This document shows, piece by piece, positions 45,799 through 54,500 of a DNA stretch of 64,000 bases. The stretch is taken from assembly GCA_937873445.1 (NCBI GenBank), contig CALMWF010000041.1, positions 115,414-179,413 of the forward strand. The letters are read 5' to 3'. A program made the translations under genes and the position numbers. Position 1 is the stretch's first letter. Every line of letters starts with the position of its first letter. The notes beneath the pieces were generated by a model. That model was not told the DNA's origin and did no database searches. It saw only the letters and a program-made list of their open reading frames with translations. The DNA comes from an uncultured Alphaproteobacteria bacterium. GTDB lineage: Bacteria > Pseudomonadota > Alphaproteobacteria > Rhizobiales > Aestuariivirgaceae.

Positions 45799-47013
45799 AT
45801 GGATGTGACGGAAGGTTTGGAAACCAAGGTTGCGGGTGGTGGCGATGCTGCCCTTGATCAGATCATGGGGGCCTTTGAGGCCTTCAAGGAGGCCAATGAC
45901 GAGCGCCTGGCCCAGATTGAAAAGCGCATGGGTGCTGATGCCGTGACCGCCGACAAGGTGGAGCGCATTTCGCGCCATCTCGACGAGCTGACGCTGAAGG
46001 CGAGGCGCCCGGCCCTGGGCGGGGCAATGCCGTCCGAACCCTCCGAGCACAAGCGCGCCTTTGACGCCTATGTGCGCAAGGGTGAAAGCAGCGGCCTGTT
46101 TGACATCGAATCCAAGTCCATGTCGGTGTCGGTGGGGGCGGACGGCGGCTATCTGGTGCCCAGCGAAACCGAGGCCGAGATTGGCAGGCTTCTGTCCAGG
46201 GCCTCGCCCATCCGGGCGATTGCCGATGTGCGTCAGGTGTCCACCACCCTCTACAAGAAGCCCTTTGCCACCACCGGGGCGGCCTCGGGCTGGGTGGGGG
46301 AAACGGCGGTGCGCCCGGAGACGGCCTCCGCCACCCTGGCTGAACTGCAGTTTCCGGCCATGGAGCTTTACGCCATGCCGGCCGCCACCCAGGCGCTGCT
46401 CGACGACAATGCCGTGAACCTGGACCAGTGGATTGCCCAGGAGGTGGAGACGGTTTTTGCCGAGCAGGAATCGGAAGCCTTCGTGGTGGGGGATGGCGTG
46501 GCGCGGCCCAAGGGCTTCATGAGCTACACCAAGGTGGCCCAGAGCGGCTGGAGCTGGGGCAAGACCGGCTATATCACCACCGGCGTGGCCGGCGGCTTTG
46601 CCGCAGCGGGTGCCTCTGATGCCCTTGTCGATCTCATCTACAGCCTGAAAGCGGGCTATCGCCAGAACGGCAGCTTCGTCATGAACCGTGCCACCCAGGC
46701 AGCGATCCGCAAGCTGAAGGACACGCAGGGCCACTATCTGTGGCAGCCTGCCGCCACGGCGGATGGCACCGCCAGCCTGATGAACTTCCCGGTGGTGGAG
46801 AGCGAGCACATGCCCGACATTGCCGCCGACGCCCATGCGCTGGCCTTCGGTGATTTCCGCCGCGGCTATCTCATCGTCGATCGCGTTGGGGTGCGGCTGC
46901 TGCGCGACCCCTATTCGGCCAAGCCCTATGTGCTGTTCTACACCACCAAGCGCGTGGGCGGCGGCATTCAGAACTTCGACGCCATCAAGACGCTGAAGTT
47001 CGGCACCGCCTGA
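45799..47013 (+). CDS. HK97-type major capsid protein (GTA g5-like)
   Basis: A 404-residue capsid protein. The first about 105 residues are a helical, charged delta domain (EAFKEANDERLAQIEKRM) expected to be removed by the protease. The mature part starts near KSMSVSVGADGGYLVP and includes FATTGAASGWVGETA, a P-domain with VVGDGVARPKGF and the end FYTTKRVGGGIQNFDAIK. AAGGAG at 45786-45791 fixes the start at 45799. Confidence 0.94.
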   Translation: MDVTEGLETKVAGGGDAALDQIMGAFEAFKEANDERLAQIEKRMGADAVTADKVERISRHLDELTLKARRPALGGAMPSEPSEHKRAFDAYVRKGESSGLFDIESKSMSVSVGADGGYLVPSETEAEIGRLLSRASPIRAIADVRQVSTTLYKKPFATTGAASGWVGETAVRPETASATLAELQFPAMELYAMPAATQALLDDNAVNLDQWIAQEVETVFAEQESEAFVVGDGVARPKGFMSYTKVAQSGWSWGKTGYITTGVAGGFAAAGASDALVDLIYSLKAGYRQNGSFVMNRATQAAIRKLKDTQGHYLWQPAATADGTASLMNFPVVESEHMPDIAADAHALAFGDFRRGYLIVDRVGVRLLRDPYSAKPYVLFYTTKRVGGGIQNFDAIKTLKFGTA

Positions 47014-47019
47014 CACCGG

Positions 47020-47043
47020 CCCTCCCCACTATTTTGGGGAGGG
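47020..47043. repeat. Palindromic element after the capsid gene
   Basis: CCCTCCCC and GGGGAGGG form a perfect 8-bp stem with an 8-nt loop, 7 bp after the capsid stop. It may attenuate readthrough from the capsid gene or protect its mRNA; only a weak T-rich stretch follows. Confidence 0.55.
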
Positions 47044-47071
47044 ATCATTTTCTCCAACAGCGGGTGATGTG

Positions 47072-47632
47072 ATGCCCCAGATATTGACTGTGCCTGCGGT
47101 GGCGGAGCCTCTGCCGCTGCCGCTGGTGAAGGCCCACCTGCGCCTGACCCATGATGACGAAGACGAGACCCTGACGCGGCTTGCAGCCGCCGCGCGCCGC
47201 GTGGTTGAGGCGCGCACGGGCCTTTCGCTGACGGCGGAAGGCTGGTCCCTCTTCCTTGACCGCTGGCCGGAGGATGGCGTGGTGTCCCTGCCGCGCGCCC
47301 CGGTGATGGCGGTCAACCGGGTGACGGTGCATGGTGAGGAGGCGGCGGCGGAGATCGATCCCGCCCATTACTGGCTGGACCGGGCCTCCAGGCCCTGTCG
47401 GCTGGTGATGCGGGCCGGGCGCGCTCTGCCGCCGCCGGGCCGCGCGCTGAACGGCATCGAGATTGCCTTCACCGCCGGGTTCGGCGAGACGGCGGCGGAT
47501 GTACCCGCCGATCTCACCGAGGCCATGCTGCTGATGGTGGGGCAATGGTATGCCAGCCGCGGCGATGAGGATTTTTCCCCGTCGCTGGCCGCCGCCGCCC
47601 TGCTCAACCGCTGGCGCGAGGTGCGGCTGTGA
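47072..47632 (+). CDS. Head-tail connector (GTA g6-like adaptor)
   Basis: A 186-residue protein with PLPLPLVKAHLRLTHDDEDETLTRLAAAARRVVEARTG at its start and FTAGFGETAADVPADLTEAMLLMVGQWYASR near the end, the signature of phiE125 gp8/HK97 gp6-like connectors. It should bind under the portal. Its end overlaps the g8-like gene by 4 nt, leaving no room for a g7 gene. Confidence 0.87.
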   Translation: MPQILTVPAVAEPLPLPLVKAHLRLTHDDEDETLTRLAAAARRVVEARTGLSLTAEGWSLFLDRWPEDGVVSLPRAPVMAVNRVTVHGEEAAAEIDPAHYWLDRASRPCRLVMRAGRALPPPGRALNGIEIAFTAGFGETAADVPADLTEAMLLMVGQWYASRGDEDFSPSLAAAALLNRWREVRL

Positions 47633-48039
47633 GCGATCCCGCCTTTGCCCTGACCCGCGCCCTGCGCGAGGCCCTTTTGGCCCATGCCCCGCTCACCACG
47701 CTTCTGGGTGGGGCCCATGTTTTTGACGAGCGCCCGCGCGGCGCCAACCCGCCCTATGTGGCCTTTGTGGCCCATGAGGTTCGCGACTGGTCGGTGCAGC
47801 AGCAGAAGGCGCATGAGCATTTCGTGACGCTGGAGGCCATGACGGCGCGGCGCAGCCGGGCCGATGCCCAGGCGCTGGCGAGCGCCATTGAAGCCGCGCT
47901 TGATGATGCGGCGCTGACCCTTGACGGCCACACGCTCGTCAATCTGCGGCTGATTTTCTGGAGCGTGGCCCGGATGAAAAACACCGACCATTACGGCGCC
48001 ACCCTGCGGTTTCGCGCCGCCACCGAACCCACCATTTGA
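47629..48039 (+). CDS. DUF3168 tail terminator protein (GTA g8-like)
   Basis: A 136-residue protein starting ALTRALREALLAHAPLTTLLGGAHVFDERP and containing PPYVAFVAHEVRDW, typical of DUF3168/GTA gp8, which caps the tail tube at the head side. It starts at GTG overlapping the connector gene. Confidence 0.87.
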   Translation: MSDPAFALTRALREALLAHAPLTTLLGGAHVFDERPRGANPPYVAFVAHEVRDWSVQQQKAHEHFVTLEAMTARRSRADAQALASAIEAALDDAALTLDGHTLVNLRLIFWSVARMKNTDHYGATLRFRAATEPTI

Positions 48040-48053
48040 ACACGGAGATTGTC

Positions 48054-48461
48054 ATGAGCGCGCAAAAGGGCCGCGACCTGTTGCTGAAACTCGATGCGGG
48101 CGGCGGCTTCCAGACCGTGGCGGGGCTGCGTTCCAATGCGCTGGCCTTCAATGCCGCCAGCGTGGATGTGACCGATCAGGAAAGTGCCGGGCAGTGGCGC
48201 GAGCTGCTGGCCGGGGCGGGCCTGAAGACCGCCAGCATCAAGGGCCAGGGCATTTTCAAGGATGCGGCGTCCGACGCGCTGATGCGGGCGATTTTCTTCA
48301 ATGGCGGGATTGTGCCCTGGCAGGTGGTGGTGCCGGACTTCGGCACGGTCACCGGGCCGTTTCAGATCATCGCCCTGGAATTCACCGGCCGCCATGACGG
48401 CGAGGTGAGTTTTGACCTGGCGCTGGAATCGGCCGGCGCCCTGACCTTTGCGGGCGCCTGA
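48054..48461 (+). CDS. Major tail tube protein, TP901-1 family (GTA g9-like)
   Basis: A 135-residue protein with AQKGRDLLLKLDAGGGFQTVAGLRS at the start, VDVTDQESAGQWRELL and a C-terminal ALESAGALTF, as in GTA gp9 and other TP901-1 family tube proteins. A GGAG site at 48044-48047 fixes the ATG at 48054. Confidence 0.9.
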   Translation: MSAQKGRDLLLKLDAGGGFQTVAGLRSNALAFNAASVDVTDQESAGQWRELLAGAGLKTASIKGQGIFKDAASDALMRAIFFNGGIVPWQVVVPDFGTVTGPFQIIALEFTGRHDGEVSFDLALESAGALTFAGA

Positions 48462-48462
48462 C

Positions 48463-48795
48463 ATGGCCAATCATCAGCGTGGAGAAATATCCGCCGAGCT
48501 GGGCGGCGAGAGGCGCACCCTGTGCCTGACGCTGGGGGCGCTGGCCGAGATCGAGGCTGCCTATGGCGGGGCTGATCTGCTGGCCATTGCCGAACGCTTT
48601 GAGGGCGGGCGCATTGCCGCGAGCGATGCCATCCGCATCATCGGCGCGGGCCTGCGCGGGGCAGGTGCCAGTGTCAGCGATGATGAGGTGGCGCGCCTGA
48701 CCGTGGCCGGTGGCGCGGCGGGTTACATTGCCATTGTGGCCAGGCTTCTGACCGCCACCTTCAACCCCGACGGAACCCCGCCGGGAAACGGGTGA
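48463..48795 (+). CDS. GTA gp10-family tail assembly chaperone
   Basis: A 110-residue protein with HQRGEISAELGGERRTLCLTLGALAEIEAAYG, the conserved core of the GTA_gp10/Phage_TAC family. It starts 1 bp after the g9 stop and overlaps the next small gene by 4 nt. Together they probably act like the lambda G/GT chaperones for the tape measure. Confidence 0.85.
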   Translation: MANHQRGEISAELGGERRTLCLTLGALAEIEAAYGGADLLAIAERFEGGRIAASDAIRIIGAGLRGAGASVSDDEVARLTVAGGAAGYIAIVARLLTATFNPDGTPPGNG

Positions 48796-48989
48796 GCGCC
48801 GCGGGGCAGGTTTTTCCCTGGCGGCGCCTGATGTTTCTGGGGCTTGGGCTTTTGCGCCTGGCGCCGCGCGATTTCTGGGCTCTGACCCTGCGCGAGCTGT
48901 CAGCGGCACTGGGCGAGGGGGCCTCGCCGCTTGAGCGGGCGCGGCTTGACGAGATGATGAAGGAGTTTCCTGACCATGGCGGCGAGTGA
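48792..48989 (+). CDS. Small phage tail assembly chaperone (GTA g10.1 / rcc01693 type)
   Basis: A 65-residue protein starting at GTG within the previous stop. WRRLMFLGLGLLRLAPRDFWALTLRELSAAL matches the rcc01693-type chaperone of GTA clusters. It overlaps the tape-measure gene by 14 nt, so translation of the chaperones and tape measure is tightly coupled. Confidence 0.85.
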   Translation: MSAAGQVFPWRRLMFLGLGLLRLAPRDFWALTLRELSAALGEGASPLERARLDEMMKEFPDHGGE

Positions 48990-49530
48990 CGGCACAATTA
49001 GCGAAAACCTGACGCTGCAGACCGAGGCTTTGCGCGGCGAGATGGAAAGTCTCAACCGGCTGGCCGACAGTTTTGGCAGCCGGATGATCAATGCCTTTGC
49101 CGGTGCGGTGGTGCATGGCCGGAAATTGTCGGATGTGCTGCGCGGCCTGGCGCTTTCCCTGTCGCAGCAGGCGCTGAGCGCGGCGTTGAAGCCGCTTGGC
49201 TCTCTGTTCGGGTCGCTGTTTGCCAGTGCCAAGGGCAATGTGATTGCGGATGGGCGCGTGATGCCCTTTGCGTCGGGTGGCATTGTCAACAGCCCGGTGC
49301 TGTTTCCGCTGCGCGGTGGCACCGGCCTGATGGGCGAGGCGGGGCCTGAGGCCATCATGCCGCTTTCGCGCGGGGCCGATGGCAGGCTGGGTCTGCGGGT
49401 CAATGGTGGCGGCGGCGGCACTGTGACGGTGAATATATCAACCCCGAACCCCCAGGCCTTTCAGCAGTCGCAGACCCAGCTGGCCGCACTGGTGGCCCGC
49501 GCCGTGGCGCGCGGCCAGAGGAATTTGTGA
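48976..49530 (+). CDS. Short tail tape measure protein (GTA g11-like)
   Basis: A 184-residue protein, far shorter than phage tape measures but close to GTA gp11. It has an amphipathic N-terminal helix (LTLQTEALRGEMESLNRLADSF), helices with ALSLSQQALSAALKPLGSLFGSLF, and the conserved end motif FASGGIVNSPVLFPLRGGTGLMGEAGPEAIMPL with a Gly-rich tail. Its length predicts a very short tail. Confidence 0.87.
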   Translation: MAASDGTISENLTLQTEALRGEMESLNRLADSFGSRMINAFAGAVVHGRKLSDVLRGLALSLSQQALSAALKPLGSLFGSLFASAKGNVIADGRVMPFASGGIVNSPVLFPLRGGTGLMGEAGPEAIMPLSRGADGRLGLRVNGGGGGTVTVNISTPNPQAFQQSQTQLAALVARAVARGQRNL

Positions 49531-49581
49531 GGGGGATGATTGCCCCTCGTACGCCCATGGCTTTGCCGTGGCGGCCAACCC

Positions 49582-49601
49582 TCTCCCCGTGGACGGGGAG
49601 A
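49582..49601. repeat. Palindromic element between tape-measure and distal-tail genes
   Basis: TCTCCCCGT-GG-ACGGGGAGA is a perfect 9-bp inverted repeat, followed by AAAA. It is of the CCTCTCCCC/GGGGAGAGG type often dispersed in rhizobial genomes and resembles those at 45177 and 47020. Confidence 0.65.
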
Positions 49602-49617
49602 AAAACGGAGTTGAGTG

Positions 49618-50241
49618 ATGGCCTTTGATGATGTGCGCTTTCCCACCGCCATTGCGCGCGGTGCGGTGGGCGGGCCGGAGCGGAAGACCGATATTGTCAC
49701 CACCGCATCGGGCCGCGAGGAGCGCAATGGCCGCTGGGCCGACTCGCGCCGCCGCTATAATGCCGGTTTCGGCCTGGCCTCGCTTGACGACATCGAGACC
49801 GTGGTGGCCTTTTTCGAGGAGCGCCGCGGCCGGCTGCATGCCTTCCGTTTCAAGGATCACGCCGACTACAAGTCATGTCCGGCTTCGGCCACGCCCGCGC
49901 CCACCGACCAGACCATCGCCACCGGCGACGGCACGGCCAGGACCTTTCAGTTGCGCAAGCGCTATGGCAGTGGCCTGCGCGATCACTGGCGAACCATTGT
50001 GGCCCCCGTGCCGGGCAGCGTGGTGGTGGCGGTGGCGGGCGTGGTGCAGACCGATTTCAATGTTGATTCCACCACCGGTCTGGTGACGCTGGCGGCCGCC
50101 CCGGCGGCCGGTGCCGTGGTGATGGCGGGTTTTGAATTTGATGTGCCGGTGCGCTTTGACACCGACCACATCACCATTTCGCTGGCCCAGTTCAATGCCG
50201 GGGAAATTCCCGACATTCCGCTGCTGGAGGTCAGGTCATGA
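49618..50241 (+). CDS. DUF2460 distal tail protein (GTA g12-like)
   Basis: A 207-residue protein starting AFDDVRFPTAIARGAVGGPERKTDIVTTASGREERN, the hallmark of DUF2460/GTA gp12, with RLHAFRFKDHADYKS and the end VRFDTDHITISLAQFNAGEIPDIPLLEVR. It forms the distal ring of the tail. ATG at 49618 is preferred to GTG at 49615. It overlaps the next gene by 4 nt. Confidence 0.92.
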   Translation: MAFDDVRFPTAIARGAVGGPERKTDIVTTASGREERNGRWADSRRRYNAGFGLASLDDIETVVAFFEERRGRLHAFRFKDHADYKSCPASATPAPTDQTIATGDGTARTFQLRKRYGSGLRDHWRTIVAPVPGSVVVAVAGVVQTDFNVDSTTGLVTLAAAPAAGAVVMAGFEFDVPVRFDTDHITISLAQFNAGEIPDIPLLEVRS

Positions 50242-51128
50242 GGGCATTGCCGGAAGGCCTGCAGAACCATCTTGACGGCGGCGTGACCACCCTGTGCCAT
50301 TGCTGGCGGCTGCGGCTGCGCTCTGGTGACGTGCTGGGCTTCACCGATCATGACCGTGATGTGGTTTTTGACGGCGTGACCCACGAGGCCGCCGCCGGTT
50401 TCACGGCGAGCGAGATGGAAAGTGCCGTGGGCTTTGCCGTGGACAACATGACGGCAGCAGGGGCGCTGTCCTCCGAACGGCTTTCGGCCGCCCGCCTGCA
50501 GGCCGGTGATTTCGATCATGCGCAGATCGAGGTGTGGCGCGTCAACTGGCAGCAGGTGAGCCAGCGGGTGTTGCTGCGCGCTGGCCATCTGGGCGAGGTG
50601 AGCCACGGGCCTGCGGGTTTTTCCGCCGAATTGCGCGGCCCCGCCCATCTGCTGGGCCAGGTGCGGGGCAGACTCTATCATCATGGCTGCGATGCCGTGG
50701 TGGGGGATGGGCGCTGTGGTGTCGATCTGTCTGATCCGGCCTTCTGCGGCCAGGCACATGTGATGGCGCAGCGCGGCGCCTGCGGCGTGGTCATCAGCGG
50801 GCTTGAGAATTTTGCTACCGACTGGTTTACCCGCGGCACACTGGAATGCGTGACCGGTGCGCAGGCCGGGCGGGTGTTTGAGGTGAAGCGCCACCGCCAG
50901 GAGGCGGGCCTTGGCCTGTGTGAGCTGTGGCACGCGCCGGACCCGGCGCTGGCGGCGGGTGACGTGGTGATGCTGCGGGCCGGCTGCGACCGGCAGTTTG
51001 CCACCTGCTGCGCGAAATTTGCCAATGCCGTGAACTTTCGTGGCTTCCCCCACATGCCGGGCAATGACTTTGTCATGGCCTCGGCCCAGGCGGCGGGCCG
51101 TTATGATGGCCAGAGCCTGAACCGGTGA
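50238..51128 (+). CDS. DUF2163 baseplate hub protein (GTA g13-like)
   Basis: A 296-residue protein with TTLCHCWRLRLRSGDVLGFTDHDRDVVFDGVTHEA, the conserved N-terminal domain of DUF2163/GTA gp13, and a C-terminal CDRQFATCCAKFANAVNFRGFPHMPGND with paired cysteines that in RcGTA gp13 hold an iron-sulfur cluster. It overlaps the upstream and downstream genes. Confidence 0.92.
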   Translation: MRALPEGLQNHLDGGVTTLCHCWRLRLRSGDVLGFTDHDRDVVFDGVTHEAAAGFTASEMESAVGFAVDNMTAAGALSSERLSAARLQAGDFDHAQIEVWRVNWQQVSQRVLLRAGHLGEVSHGPAGFSAELRGPAHLLGQVRGRLYHHGCDAVVGDGRCGVDLSDPAFCGQAHVMAQRGACGVVISGLENFATDWFTRGTLECVTGAQAGRVFEVKRHRQEAGLGLCELWHAPDPALAAGDVVMLRAGCDRQFATCCAKFANAVNFRGFPHMPGNDFVMASAQAAGRYDGQSLNR

Positions 51129-51136
51129 GTCATTCC

Positions 51137-51568
51137 ATGTCTGATTGTGAAATCGTGCGGCTGGCGCGCGGCTGGCTTGGCACGCCCTATGCCCATCAGG
51201 CTTCACTGAAGGGCGTGGGTTGCGATTGTCTGGGTCTCATCCGCGGGGTGTGGCGTGAGGCCTACGGGTTTGAACCCGAGACGCCGCCGCCCTATGCGCC
51301 GGACTGGGCCGAGGCCGGGACCGAGGAAGTGCTGCTGACGGCGGCACGGCGCCATCTCATCGGCATTGAGCGGGACGCCATTGGCCCCGGCGCGGTGCTG
51401 CTGTTTCGCTGGCGGCCCCATCTGCCGGTCAAGCATGCTGCCATTGCCGTGTCGTCTGACCGCATGGTGCATGCGCAGGACGGGGCGGCGGTGAGCGAGG
51501 TGGCGCTGACCCCCTGGTGGCACCGCCGCCTGTCTCATGCCTTCCGCTTTCCGGAGTGTGAACGCTGA
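51137..51568 (+). CDS. NlpC/P60 family peptidase (GTA g14-like)
   Basis: A 143-residue cysteine peptidase with the nucleophile in GVGCDCLGLIRG and the His in VKHAAIAVSSD, starting IVRLARGWLGTPYAHQAS. It should cut peptidoglycan cross-links during DNA delivery. ATG at 51137 has GGTGAG eight bases upstream; GTG at 51125 is an alternative overlapping the previous stop. Confidence 0.9.
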   Translation: MSDCEIVRLARGWLGTPYAHQASLKGVGCDCLGLIRGVWREAYGFEPETPPPYAPDWAEAGTEEVLLTAARRHLIGIERDAIGPGAVLLFRWRPHLPVKHAAIAVSSDRMVHAQDGAAVSEVALTPWWHRRLSHAFRFPECER

Positions 51569-54500
51569 TGGCCACCGTTGTTCTGCAATATGCCGGGGCG
51601 GCCCTTGGCACCATGCTGGGTGGCCCCATTGGCGGCATCATCGGCCGCGCCGCGGGCGCTCTCGCCGGTGGTGTCATCGACAATGCCCTGTTCGCCAAGA
51701 CGACGCGGCGCGAGGGGCCGCGCCTTGACAGCCTGAAGGTGATGAGCTCGGAGGAGGGGGCGGCCATTCCCCGCCTTCATGGCCGCATGCGGCTGGCGGG
51801 TCAGGTCATCTGGGCCACCAGCCTTGAGGAAGTGTCCACCACCCAGACCCAGAAGGCATCCGCCAAGGGCGGGCCCAAGGCCACCACCACCAGCTACAGT
51901 TATTTCGGCAATTTTGCCGTGGGCCTATGCGAGGGGCCCATTGCCCGCATTGGCCGGGTGTGGGCCGATGGCAACGAGATTGATCTCGAACGCTTCACCA
52001 CGAGGCTTTATCAGGGTACGGAGGATCAGGAGCCGGACAGTCTCATCGTTGCCAAGGAAGGGGCCGACAATGCCCCCGCCTATCGCGGCCTTGCCTATAT
52101 CGTCTTCGAGCGCCTGCCGCTGGCCGACTTCGGCAACCGCCTGCCGCAGCTGTCCTTCGAGGTGGTGAAGCCGGTGGCGGGTGGTGCGGCCGACAAGGTG
52201 ACGGGCCTGGTCATCATCCCCGGTGCGACCGAATTTGGCTATGATACCACCTGTGTGACCCGCAACGCCGGTGCCGGTCAGACGGCGAGCGAGAATGCCC
52301 ACATCTCGTCCGAGCGCAGCGACTGGAGCCTGTCGCTGGATGAGGCGCAGGCCGCCTGCAGCAATCTGCGCCATGTGTCGCTGACGGTGGCCTGGTTCGG
52401 CGATGATCTGCGCTGCGGCCAGTGCCAGCTCATGCCGGGGGTGGATGATGCCGACAAGCTGACCACGCCGGAAAGCTGGAGCGTGGCCGGATTGAGCCGC
52501 GCCCAAGCCCGTCTGGTGAGCCGGTCGGGCGGCGTGGCGGCCTTTGGCGGCACGCCATCCGACGCCAGTGTCATCCGCGCCATTCAGGACGCCAGGGCGC
52601 GCGGCCTCAAGGTGATGCTCAATCCCTTCATTCTGATGGATGTGGCCACCGGCAACGGCAGGCCGGACCCCGCCGGCGGCCCGGAACAGCCGGCCTATCC
52701 CTGGCGCGGGCGCCTTGGCCTGTCGGTGGTGCCGGGCCGGGCGGGCAGCCCTGACCTTACCCCGGCGGCGCTGACCGAGGTGGCGGCCTTTGTCGGCACC
52801 GCCCAGCCCGGCCATTATTCCGTGAACGGAACATCGGTCAGCTATTCCGGCCCGGCCGAGTGGCGCTACCGCCGCATGGTGCTGCATATAGCAGCGCTTG
52901 CCAAGGCGGCGGGCGGGGTTGACGCTTTTCTCATCGGCAGTGAATTGCGCGGCCTGACCACGGCGCGCGGCCCCGGCAACAGCTATCCCTTTGTGGCCGC
53001 CCTGGTGGCGCTGGCGGCGGATGTGAAAACCCTGCTGCCCGATGCCCGGATCACCTATGGCGCTGACTGGAGCGAATATTGGGGCCATCAGCCGAGTGAC
53101 GGCAGCCGCTGGTTTCATCTTGATCCGCTGTGGGCGAGCCCGGCCATTGCCGCCGTGGGCATCGACAATTATTTTCCGCTGACCGATTGGCGCGATGGCG
53201 ACGATCATCGTGACCGGCAAGCGGGTTTCCGCACCATCTATGATCCGGCCTATCTCAGGCACGGGCAGGCGGGCGGCGAGGGCTATGACTGGTATTACGC
53301 CAGCGAAGCCGACCGCGCGGCCCAGCTGCGCACGCCCATTCGCGACACGGCCAGGGGCAAGGACTGGGTATTCCGGCCCAAGGATATCAGGGGCTGGTGG
53401 GAGAATGAGCATTTTGACCGGCCGGGCGGCGTGGAGCAGGCCACCCCCACCGCCTGGGTGCCGCGCTCCAAGCCGGTGTGGTTCACCGAAGCGGGTTGCC
53501 CCGCCATCGACAAGGGGTCGAACCAGCCCAACCAGTTCTTCGACGCCAAGTCAGCCGAGAGCGGCCTGCCGTGGTTTTCCTCCGGCGCGCGCGATGATCT
53601 GATCCAGCACCGTTATGTCACGGCGCTCAGTGATTATTGGGCCGGGCAGGGACCGCACAATCCCGTCTCGCCCGTCTATGGCGCGCCCATGGTGCCCGCC
53701 GACCGCATCTATTACTGGTGCTGGGATGCCCGGCCCTTTCCGGCCTTTCCCAATCTCACCGGCGTGTGGAGCGACGGCGGCAACTATGCCCGCGGCCACT
53801 GGCTCAATGGCCGCATCAGCGCGGCCGATCTCGGTCAGGTGATTGTTGCCGTGGCCCATGGCCATGGCCTTGCGGATGTGGCGGTCGATGAGGTTCATGC
53901 CCTCATTGACGGGCTGGTGCTGGACCGGCCCATGGCGGCGCGCGACGCGCTGGAGGATGTGCTGGCGGGCTTTGCCATTGATGCGGTGGAGCGCGGGCCG
54001 ACACTGGCCTTCCGGGCCCGGGCCATGGCCGATGGCCCTGTGCTTTCCGATGCTCATCTGGTGCAGGAGGACGATGATCCGCTCTACACCATCACCCGCG
54101 CCCAGGAGACGGACCTGCCTGCCGCACTGCGGCTTGTCTATGCCGAGTCCGGCCTGGATTACCGCAGCGCCGCAGTGCGCAGCGACCGGGCCGGTGCGGC
54201 AAGCCGGCGGGAGACGACGCTGTCGCTGCCGGTGGCGCTGGGCCAGGCGCAGGCCCAGAGCCGGGCCGATGTGGCGCTGGCGGAAAGCTGGCGGGAGCGC
54301 GGCGAGGTGAGCTTTGCCCTGCCGCCGTCACGCCTGGCGCTGGAACCGGGTGATGCCGTGAGCGTGGCCGGGCAGCGTTTCCGCCTGACCCGGGTGATCG
54401 ACGCCGGGGCCTTGCGCCTGTCGGGCCGGGGCCATGAGGCCGCGCTTTATGATGCGCCCGCCGCCGCGCCGCGGGCCGGAACGCTGGCCGCCGCTGCCAT

